Source: Clostridia bacterium (GTDB lineage: Bacteria; Bacillota_A; Clostridia; Oscillospirales; CAG-272). Taken from it: 64,000 nt of DNA. The stretch is taken from contig JAFTLD010000002.1 of assembly GCA_017452945.1 (NCBI GenBank), forward strand, positions 1 to 64,000. Direction: 5' to 3'. The translations under genes were made by a program, and so were the position numbers. This document shows positions 34,214 to 41,562 of this stretch, piece after piece. Position 1 is the first letter of the stretch, and each line of letters opens with the position of its first letter. The notes under the pieces are model-generated. The model worked only from the letters and a program-made list of their open reading frames with translations. It was not told where the DNA came from and searched no databases.

Positions 34214-34242
34214 TTGACAAAAATGTTTGGATATGGTATGAT
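34214..34242 (+). promoter_or_regulatory. promoter of the GLUG-like lipoprotein
   Basis: TTGACA at 34214-34219, 17-base spacer, TATGAT at 34237-34242. It shares the eight-base gap with the opposing deoC minus-35 box. Confidence 0.85.
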
Positions 34243-34278
34243 TATACATAGACCCAATAAAATTTCATGGAGGAAATT

Positions 34279-35394
34279 ATGAAAAGACAGCTTTCCCTGA
34301 TTCTTGCACTCGTGCTTTGCATGTCCTTGCTCGCAGCTATGGTTGCGTGTGATAATGGTGACAAGACCGAGGACACGACCGAAGCAACAACCGATGCTCC
34401 TACCACCGAAGCAACGACAGAAGCTCCCACTACCGAGCAGACCACCGAGCCCGAAACCGAATCCGAGCCTGCAACCGAAGAAACCACGCAGGATGTAGCT
34501 GATCAGCCCATTGAGGGTGCTATCAACATCGGTTCTGCCGAGGAACTGATCGCTTGGGCCAATACCGTTGTAGTGGACGGCACAGATTACTATGATGTTA
34601 CTGTAAACTTTACTGCAGACATTGACCTTGCAGGCTACAACTGGATACCGATTGACGGCGCATATCTTGATTGCGTTACCTTTGAGGGTAATGGCCATAC
34701 CATTAAGAACATGACCATTCAAGGTACGGATGAGCACAATCCCGATGCATTCCACAACTTCCCCTATGGCTTCGGCTTCATTCAGAACGCTGAGTATGAC
34801 TTGACTTTCCGTAACCTGACCTTCGACGGTGCCAATATCACCGCTTGGGAAAGACACGTTGGCGTACTTGTCGGTAACGTATACGGTAACGCTTGGCTGA
34901 CTTTTGAAAACGTACATGTGACCAACTTCAATCTGGACGGTTGGATGGATCAGACCAACGAGGATATAGAAAATGGCGGTCACCATATTGCATTCCGTCT
35001 GGCAGGCTTTGTTGGCGGCGTATTTTCCGGTACGCTGGAGTTTACCGACTGCACTGTTAAGGAAGGTAAAATGTCCGGATTCCATAACCTCGCAGGCTTT
35101 GTTGGCTACGATGCAACCGGCGCTGTCACTGCAGATTGCTTTACCAACTGCCACGTTGAAAATGTGGAGATGACCTTCTCCTACTGCCTGTCTGATTCTT
35201 ACACTGCAGATATGCCCAGAAAGTTCGTCAGCGTATTCTACAATGCAAACGACTGGGTTGACAATATTGATACATTCGATGAGACCGGCAATACCTTTAA
35301 GGGTATTTACTTCATCGACTATACAGCTCCCGAAAACGTTTACGAGCCCACCAACTTCCGTAGCTGGACCTACGAAGAGGCTTATCCCGACTAA
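34279..35394 (+). CDS. lipoprotein with Thr/Glu linker and GLUG-like domain
   Basis: A 371-residue lipid-anchored extracellular protein. The signal peptide ends at a lipobox (MVAC, Cys24). A Thr/Glu/Pro-rich linker runs from about 30 to 75, and the remainder is a GLUG-like beta-helix repeat (INIGSAEELIAWAN, ADIDLAGYNWIPI, NGHTIKNMTI), similar to the C-terminal domain of the 24.6 kb lipoprotein. Function is not known; surface adhesion or carbohydrate contact is plausible. ATG 34279 has GGAGG at five bases. It is divergent from deoC and has its own terminator. Confidence 0.82.
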   Translation: MKRQLSLILALVLCMSLLAAMVACDNGDKTEDTTEATTDAPTTEATTEAPTTEQTTEPETESEPATEETTQDVADQPIEGAINIGSAEELIAWANTVVVDGTDYYDVTVNFTADIDLAGYNWIPIDGAYLDCVTFEGNGHTIKNMTIQGTDEHNPDAFHNFPYGFGFIQNAEYDLTFRNLTFDGANITAWERHVGVLVGNVYGNAWLTFENVHVTNFNLDGWMDQTNEDIENGGHHIAFRLAGFVGGVFSGTLEFTDCTVKEGKMSGFHNLAGFVGYDATGAVTADCFTNCHVENVEMTFSYCLSDSYTADMPRKFVSVFYNANDWVDNIDTFDETGNTFKGIYFIDYTAPENVYEPTNFRSWTYEEAYPD

Positions 35395-35403
35395 TCATCA
35401 AAA

Positions 35404-35441
35404 AGATCCCGCAAGTCGCAAGACTTGCGGGATCTGTATTT
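35404..35441. terminator. hairpin terminator
   Basis: A perfect 14-bp stem (AGATCCCGCAAGTC/GACTTGCGGGATCT) with a GCAA loop and then GTATTTTT. It separates the lipoprotein and aspartate kinase, which converge. Confidence 0.9.
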
Positions 35442-36770
35442 TTATGAATGAACAAATTCCTGATAAATAGCTCGGATTGCAGGGATATATTCGTCGTCTG
35501 CCACACCTACGATGATATTGAGCTCGGATGAGCCCTGATCGATCATGCGGATGTTGATGCCGTTCGATGCCAGCGCATCGAATACACGTGCAGCAGTACC
35601 CTTAGCCTTGATCATACCGCGGCCCACCACGGCAACCAGTGCCATATCGTCTTCAATGGTCACGCTGTCGGGAGAGACGGTGCGACAGATTGCCTGCAGA
35701 ATGCGTTCTCTCTTGCCTTCCAAAGCAGCCGTAGAGGTGACGACCGACATGGTATCAATACCGGAGGGAAGATGCTCAAACGAAATGCCGTTCTCCTCTA
35801 AGATCTCCAGTACCTTGCGGCCAAAGCCGACCTCGGTGTTCATCATATCTTTTTCAATATTGATAACCGAGAATTCCTTTTTGCCCGCAATACCCGTGAT
35901 CACGCGATCGGTGTCGTAATGGGTGGTGGAGGCCACGATCATGGTGCCGCGATCCTCGGGGCGGTTGGTGTTACGGATGTTGATCGGAATACCTGCCGAA
36001 CGAACGGGGAACACAGCGTCCTCATGCAGCACAGTTGCACCCATGTAGGAAAGCTCACGCAGTTCACGGTAGGTGATGGTATCAATGGTGCAAGGGTCCT
36101 TGACGATGCGGGGATCTGTCATTAAAAAGCCCGAAACGTCGGTCCAGTTTTCGTAAAGCGTTGCACCTGCTGCGCGTGCCACAATGGATCCCGTGATATC
36201 CGAGCCTCCGCGCGAGAAGGTCTTGACCGTACCGTTGGCAGCGCAGCCGTAAAAGCCGGGGATAACGGCATGGCGGTATTGTGCCAGCTCTGCGGACAAC
36301 ACGCGGTCTGTTTTTTCCTGATCAAAGCTGCCGTTTTCCTTGAAGAAGATAACGTTCTCCGCATCAATGAACGGGAATCCGAGATACTTGGCAAGGATCA
36401 AGCCAGAAAGATATTCACCGCGGCTTGCAACGAAATCTCTGCCGGGGCGGTGCAGCATGGCGTTCTTGATATATTCAAATTCACCGGAAAGGTCAAAATC
36501 CAATCCAAGCTCGCGGATGATGCTGTTGTAACGCTCGGTAATATTCTTATAATAGGCATCGACTTCCTGCATGCTCTTCTTTTCTCTGATCATCTGATAA
36601 CAGGTGTAGAGCATGTCCGTGACCTTAACGTCATCGGAAAAGCGCTTGCCGGGTGCGCTGGGCACAACGTATCTGCGGGCGGGATCTGCCTTGACAATGG
36701 CAGCAACCTTTTTGAAATGCTCGGCGTCCGCAAGGGAAGATCCACCGAATTTCACGACTTTGATAGACAT
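35442..36770 (-). CDS. lysC: aspartate kinase
   Basis: A 442-residue aspartokinase, the first step from aspartate to lysine, threonine and methionine. It begins with the catalytic motif KVVKFGGSSLADAEHFKK, shows SRGGSDITGSIVARA near residue 195 and WTDVSGFLMTDPRI for aspartate binding. The C-terminal 150 residues hold the pair of ACT domains that bind feedback inhibitors (KDMMNTEVGFGRKVL, and VAVVGRGM). I chose ATG 36770 since MSIKVVKFGG is the family start and AGGAG lies eight bases upstream; 36809 would run into the leader. Which isoform it is cannot be told. It has a sharp promoter and a hairpin at the start of its RNA. Confidence 0.94.
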   Translation of the reverse strand: MSIKVVKFGGSSLADAEHFKKVAAIVKADPARRYVVPSAPGKRFSDDVKVTDMLYTCYQMIREKKSMQEVDAYYKNITERYNSIIRELGLDFDLSGEFEYIKNAMLHRPGRDFVASRGEYLSGLILAKYLGFPFIDAENVIFFKENGSFDQEKTDRVLSAELAQYRHAVIPGFYGCAANGTVKTFSRGGSDITGSIVARAAGATLYENWTDVSGFLMTDPRIVKDPCTIDTITYRELRELSYMGATVLHEDAVFPVRSAGIPINIRNTNRPEDRGTMIVASTTHYDTDRVITGIAGKKEFSVINIEKDMMNTEVGFGRKVLEILEENGISFEHLPSGIDTMSVVTSTAALEGKRERILQAICRTVSPDSVTIEDDMALVAVVGRGMIKAKGTAARVFDALASNGINIRMIDQGSSELNIIVGVADDEYIPAIRAIYQEFVHS

Positions 36771-36799
36771 GGGAAAACTCCTAAACGTAAAAAATACAA

Positions 36800-36822
36800 G
36801 GGCAGACAAAAAGCGTCTGCCC
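36800..36822 (-). promoter_or_regulatory. 5'-end hairpin of aspartate kinase mRNA
   Basis: GGGCAGAC and GTCTGCCC make an 8-bp stem with a 7-base loop. The start of transcription predicted from the promoter falls at or next to the first bases of the stem. A UUGUAUUUUUUA tract follows, so it can also act as a terminator of the upstream gene or as an attenuator. Confidence 0.65.
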
Positions 36823-36826
36823 TAAT

Positions 36827-36855
36827 ATTATATGAATTATTTGGCACTCTGTCAA
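36827..36855 (-). promoter_or_regulatory. promoter of aspartate kinase
   Basis: Minus strand: TTGACA (complement 36850-36855), 17-base spacer, TATAAT (complement 36827-36832). Both boxes are perfect. Confidence 0.9.
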
Positions 36856-36899
36856 GTGTTTGAGGCAAGGTTTTTGTCACTCTGACGCGAAATCTTGCA

Positions 36900-38990
36900 T
36901 CAATCGTGTTTTGGGGGAGCAAAAGGCGGCGGTTTATGCCCGTGTGGGGGCTCCGGTGGCCTGCCAACAGCATCCTGTTCGCTGATATAGCGCTTGGCTT
37001 GCGTGGAGAAAAGCTCATGGTAGCGTCCCTTTTTGTCCATCAGCGTGCGGTGGTCGCCTTCTTCAATCACGCGGCCGTATTCCATGACCAGGATTTTGGT
37101 TGCTACCGTGGCGCTGGAGAGGCGGTGCGAAACAAAAATGGTGGTCTTGTCCGCGCGCAAACGGTCAAATTGATTGAAGATCTCCTGCTCAGCCATGGGG
37201 TCAAGCGAGGCGGTAGGCTCGTCCAAGATCAGTATGTCGCTTTCGCTGTAAAATGCGCGTGCAATGGCCAGCTTTTGCCATTGGCCGATCGAAAGCTCGA
37301 TGCCGTCCGGTTCAAAGTAACGCATCAGCGCGGTGTCGTAACCGCCCGACAGCTTGGAAATATATTCGTCCGCGTTGGATTGGATAGCCGCTTGGCGGAT
37401 CTTTTGCAGATCTGCCTTTTGATAAACGTCGCCAAATGCAATGTTTTCGGAAACGCTGACTGCATACTTGCCGAAATCCTGGAAGATGATGCCGAACATT
37501 TTGTAAAGGTCTTCCACGTCGTATTCACGCAGATCCTTGCCGTCCAGCAGGATCTTTCCCTCGGTGGGATCGTAAAGACGGGTCAATAGCTTGATCAGCG
37601 TGGTTTTTCCCGCACCGTTGAGTCCTACGAGCACAAGTGTTTCTCCCGGGCGGATGGTCACACAAACGTCATCCAGCACGCGGCGGTCGGATCCGGGGTA
37701 GCAAAAGCTGACGTGATCGAATACGATGGTGTGAGCGCTGCCGTGATGGACCTTGGCGGGCGTGGGATGCGGACATTCCTCTGTCGGCTCGGGCAGCACC
37801 GGAACAACGGTCTGCTTTTCCTTGATAAAGGCAATGAGGTTGTCAATAAACAGCGTGCCTTCATAAATGGTAGCCGAAACAGAGATCAGTGCCGAGATAC
37901 AGGAGCTGACCGACATCAGAGAATTGGTGTAAAGGGAATAGTCACCGATCATCATGTTGCCGATGAAAACGTAATACGCAATCAAGGCAAAGAAAACGAG
38001 ATAAGCTGCATTTGTTGCAACGTTTATGATCAGGTATCCGATGTTTTCACGCCAGATCAGACGGCGAAGTCCTGCAAAGTACTTATCAAACGTCGTTTGG
38101 TAGCGGTCAATAAAGGTGTCGGACAGGTGGAACATACGCACCTCCTTGACCAGATCCTTGTTGACCATGAGATCGGAGTAGTAGTTCATTTGGCGACGAT
38201 CCTTGGAGCGACGGCGTATGTAGTCAAAATTCTTGCGCCTGAAGGTAAAGTTGACAATAGCCGTGGGGATCGCCAATAAAACAATGGTAAGTGCTGCGAT
38301 CCACATTTTGGGAATCATGACCAGCGTGATAATGTATGAAGCCAGCTGAATGGCATGCGTGATGACCAAGAAGGTGGAGGAAAGGATCTGAATGGGGCGG
38401 TGGCCGGCTTCGCGGTTGGCGTTTTCCAGCTTTTCGTAAAATTCGGGCAGATCAAAGGAGGCCAGATCCAGCTCTTTGGCTTTTTCCATGATCATGACCT
38501 TGACTTGGCGTACCACCAGTTCACCGCCAATGCGGGTTACAGCGTTGTTGATCAGGGAGATCATGGAGGAGACGATGCGGAGCATGAAAAAGAGCAAAAC
38601 AAAGGAAAACACAAGCGAAGCCCAAAAGACGATGTCATCGCTGCCCCTTACAATGCCAACGATCGCTTCCCACGGCAGTATGCGCAGAAAATCGTTTGGC
38701 TCTGCACCCGTCAATGCCAAGGAATAAGCGCTTTGCAGCGCATTGAGTATGGCACTGGAAACGTGCAGACTGGCAATGGGTAAAAGACCTTGCAAGAGCG
38801 CGATAAGGGACATTGAGATCAGAATCCAGGGGGCGGTTTTCCATACGATGGAAAAAATATAAAAAAGTCTTCCGAAAAATCCGGAGAGTAGTGTTTTCAG
38901 GTAAGAGGGAACTTCTTTGAGAGATTGCGGTTTGGGTATGGACTGCTTTTTTTGATCACCCGGAAACATGCCGGGAGGGGGACCCATCAT
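36900..38990 (-). CDS. ABC transporter, membrane and ATPase fused
   Basis: A 696-residue ABC exporter with one membrane domain and one nucleotide-binding domain. The N-terminal 35 residues are Pro/Gly/Met-rich (MMGPPPGMFPGD) and the C-terminal tail is also Pro/His-rich. Six helices lie in about 60-360. The nucleotide domain shows Walker A GLNGAGKTT, signature LSIGQWQKL, Walker B ILILDEPTASLD and H-loop FVSHRLSS. Such homodimer-type exporters occur widely in Clostridia; some export peptides, but no precursor is nearby. It has a TTGTAA/17/TATAAT promoter near the start. The ATG has AGGAAG upstream. Confidence 0.88.
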   Translation of the reverse strand: MMGPPPGMFPGDQKKQSIPKPQSLKEVPSYLKTLLSGFFGRLFYIFSIVWKTAPWILISMSLIALLQGLLPIASLHVSSAILNALQSAYSLALTGAEPNDFLRILPWEAIVGIVRGSDDIVFWASLVFSFVLLFFMLRIVSSMISLINNAVTRIGGELVVRQVKVMIMEKAKELDLASFDLPEFYEKLENANREAGHRPIQILSSTFLVITHAIQLASYIITLVMIPKMWIAALTIVLLAIPTAIVNFTFRRKNFDYIRRRSKDRRQMNYYSDLMVNKDLVKEVRMFHLSDTFIDRYQTTFDKYFAGLRRLIWRENIGYLIINVATNAAYLVFFALIAYYVFIGNMMIGDYSLYTNSLMSVSSCISALISVSATIYEGTLFIDNLIAFIKEKQTVVPVLPEPTEECPHPTPAKVHHGSAHTIVFDHVSFCYPGSDRRVLDDVCVTIRPGETLVLVGLNGAGKTTLIKLLTRLYDPTEGKILLDGKDLREYDVEDLYKMFGIIFQDFGKYAVSVSENIAFGDVYQKADLQKIRQAAIQSNADEYISKLSGGYDTALMRYFEPDGIELSIGQWQKLAIARAFYSESDILILDEPTASLDPMAEQEIFNQFDRLRADKTTIFVSHRLSSATVATKILVMEYGRVIEEGDHRTLMDKKGRYHELFSTQAKRYISEQDAVGRPPEPPHGHKPPPFAPPKHD

Positions 38991-39151
38991 ACTATTTCAC
39001 TTCCTTTATAAGCTGATACGTTTATTATACCATTGACTGCATTTGATTACAAGGATAATCACGAAAAATTCACCGAAAAAAGATTTGCTGCCGACATAAC
39101 CGAAGAGAGGAGTATTCAGGCACAAATGAATGTAAATATTTTGCGCACGAC

Positions 39152-39180
39152 TTGATTTATGGCGCAAAATGCGGTAAAAT
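39152..39180 (+). promoter_or_regulatory. promoter of the DUF1015-nuclease operon
   Basis: TTGATT at 39152-39157, 17-base spacer, TAAAAT at 39175-39180. The DUF1015 start is 32 bases on. Confidence 0.75.
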
Positions 39181-39211
39181 AGATATAGTAAACCATGAAA
39201 GAGGTACATAT

Positions 39212-40465
39212 ATGAAATACAGCTTTTCTCCTGCGGATATTTTGCTGCCTGATTTTTCACAGCACGAGGCTTACCTGTGGGCAACGGTGGCTTGCGATCA
39301 GTTTACCAGTGAGCCCGAATACTGGGAGGCTGCGGAGCGCAAGGTGGGGAAAGAGCCCTCTACGCTGCGCATGATCCTGCCTGAGGTGTATCTGGATCAG
39401 CAGGAGCAACGCATCCCACAGATCAATGCTGCAATGGATGAGTATCTTGTTGAGGTGCTTAAGGAGCATAAGAATTGCATGATCTACGTGCGCAGACAGC
39501 AATCGGACAGCACGATCAGACAGGGACTGATGGGACTTATCGATTTGGAGGAATACGACTATCATAAGGGCGCGCAAACGCTCATCCGCGCCACCGAGGG
39601 AACCGTGCTTGAGAGAATTCCGCCGCGCGTTCGGGTGCGCCGCGGAGCAAGCCTTGAGCTGCCTCACGTTATGCTGCTGATCGATGACCCGGAGCATACC
39701 GTTATGCCCTTGGCACACAGCCTCTGTGAGCAAGAACCGGCATATGCGTTCCGTTTGATGTTGGGCGGCGGTGAGATCTGCGGCTTTTTCATCCCCGGTG
39801 AGCGAACCGAAAGCATTGCACAGGCGTTGGATGCCTTGGTGACCGAGGAGCAGATGCAGGCACGCTACGGTAAGGAGGGCCTTGCGCCCTTGCTGTTTGC
39901 GGTGGGTGACGGCAACCATTCGCTGGCAACCGCCAAGGCCTGCTATGAGGAGCTCAAGCAAAAGCTCGGGGAGGAGGCCTTGGAGCATCCTGCCCGTTAC
40001 GCGCTTTGTGAGGTGGTCAATCTGCATGATCCGTCCTTGCACTTTGAGCCGATTTACCGCGTGATGTTCGGTGCGGATCCCGATGACGTGCTGGCAGAAT
40101 TCCGTGCCTATGCCGCGTCCTTGCAGGGCAGCGCGGCTACGCAGAGCGTGCTGTGCGTTTGCGGAGCGCGCGAGGAGCAGATCACGGTCGAGCATCCCGA
40201 AAAGCAGTTGACCGTGGGAACGGTGCAGGATTTTGCGGATATTTATCTTGCAGCGCATCCCGAGGTGCGTATCGACTATATCCACGGTGAAAAAGCGTTG
40301 CGCACGCTGGCAAGCAGTGATGATGCGATCGGGTTTTTATTTGACGGTATGCATAAGAGTGAGCTTTTCAAAACGGTTATTTTTGAGGGAGCCCTGCCCA
40401 AAAAGACCTTTTCGATGGGACATGCCAAGGATAAGAGATACTATCTGGAGGCTCGTAAAATTTGA
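39212..40465 (+). CDS. DUF1015-family protein
   Basis: A 417-residue cytoplasmic protein of the DUF1015 family. Recognisable blocks are the N-terminal PADILLPDF and VACDQFTSEPEYWEAAE, and the central FAVGDGNHSLATAKACYEELK, a motif shared by the family and reminiscent of kinase-like folds. Its chemical role is unknown; it is widespread in Clostridia and often next to phosphoglycerate or serine genes, which is not the case here. Its stop is followed after 14 bases by a nuclease-like gene with AAAGGAG, so the three genes to 43997 are an operon. ATG 39212 has a GAGG site. Confidence 0.88.
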   Translation: MKYSFSPADILLPDFSQHEAYLWATVACDQFTSEPEYWEAAERKVGKEPSTLRMILPEVYLDQQEQRIPQINAAMDEYLVEVLKEHKNCMIYVRRQQSDSTIRQGLMGLIDLEEYDYHKGAQTLIRATEGTVLERIPPRVRVRRGASLELPHVMLLIDDPEHTVMPLAHSLCEQEPAYAFRLMLGGGEICGFFIPGERTESIAQALDALVTEEQMQARYGKEGLAPLLFAVGDGNHSLATAKACYEELKQKLGEEALEHPARYALCEVVNLHDPSLHFEPIYRVMFGADPDDVLAEFRAYAASLQGSAATQSVLCVCGAREEQITVEHPEKQLTVGTVQDFADIYLAAHPEVRIDYIHGEKALRTLASSDDAIGFLFDGMHKSELFKTVIFEGALPKKTFSMGHAKDKRYYLEARKI

Positions 40466-40479
40466 GCAAAGGAGTGCTT

Positions 40480-41562
40480 ATGAAGCTTTTACATTGTGCG
40501 GATATCCATCTGGATTCGGTCATGGAATCCAATCTCTCGCCCGAACAGGCTAAGGAGCGTAAGCGAGAGCTTCTCTCCGGCTTTGCTGATCTGGTGCGGT
40601 ATGGAGCAGAGCATGACGTGCGAGGCATTTTGATTGCGGGAGATCTGTTTGACGGTGCATCCTGCGCCAAGCGCACCAGAACGTACGTGCTGGATCTGAT
40701 CAGACAGTATCCGCAGATCGAATTTTTCTATCTTTCGGGCAATCACGACGAGGGTGAGGTGGGTTTTACCGATACCAAAACTCCACTGCCCGAAAATCTG
40801 CACACCTTCACCGATGCGTGGCAGGAATATACGCTGGAGGGCGTCAGCATCTGGGGATGTGTGGATCCTTCCGGGAAGGAAACATATGACGCGCTTGTAC
40901 CGGACGCATCGCGCATCAATATCGCCGTGCTGCACGGTCAGATCTATGAATCGGATACCCATTATGACGGGGGCGTCAATCTGCGTGCATTGGCAGATAA
41001 GGGACTTGACTATCTGGCGCTTGGACATATTCATTCTTACCGCATTGATACGTTGGATGCACGCGGTGTTTATTGCTATGCAGGATGCCCCGAGGGAAGA
41101 GGCTTTGACGAATGCGGCAACAAGGGATTTGTGATGCTCGATATCGGAGAGGATGGAAAAATTACCACGCAATTCGTCTCGCTTGCAAGACGGAAATGCC
41201 ACGTGTTTTCGGTGGACGTCTCGGAGTGTGACAGCCTGCTCTCCTTGGAGAAGACCGTGCTTGATGCCTGCGTAGCGGCCGCCCCGGAGGATATGGTCAA
41301 GGTGGAGCTTGTGGGCAGCGTTGCCCCGGAGACCTGTCATGATGCAGGATACATGGCCGGTGTGCTTTTGGATCGTTTTTATTTCGCCAAGGTGTACGAT
41401 AAGACCAGATTGAGCATTCGTGCCGAGGACTATCAGAACGATATTTCGCTCAAGGGTGAGTTCGTGCGTCTGGTGTTGGCATCGACTTTGGATGAGGAGA
41501 TCAAAATGCAGGTGATAGAAAAGGGCATCCGCGCCCTTGGCGGTGAGGAGGTGGATGCATGA
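40480..41562 (+). CDS. DNA repair metallophosphoesterase, YhaO/SbcD-like
   Basis: A 360-residue calcineurin-like phosphoesterase with the metal motifs HCADIHLD near residue 4, GDLFDG near 52, GNHDEG near 80, AVLHGQ and LGHIHSY. These are the Mre11/SbcD nuclease signature set. The following gene codes for a large ATPase, as in the Bacillus yhaO-yhaN pair. Together they probably act as a DNA end-processing nuclease. It overlaps the ATPase gene by four bases (ATGA). The start has AAAGGAG. Confidence 0.9.
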   Translation: MKLLHCADIHLDSVMESNLSPEQAKERKRELLSGFADLVRYGAEHDVRGILIAGDLFDGASCAKRTRTYVLDLIRQYPQIEFFYLSGNHDEGEVGFTDTKTPLPENLHTFTDAWQEYTLEGVSIWGCVDPSGKETYDALVPDASRINIAVLHGQIYESDTHYDGGVNLRALADKGLDYLALGHIHSYRIDTLDARGVYCYAGCPEGRGFDECGNKGFVMLDIGEDGKITTQFVSLARRKCHVFSVDVSECDSLLSLEKTVLDACVAAAPEDMVKVELVGSVAPETCHDAGYMAGVLLDRFYFAKVYDKTRLSIRAEDYQNDISLKGEFVRLVLASTLDEEIKMQVIEKGIRALGGEEVDA

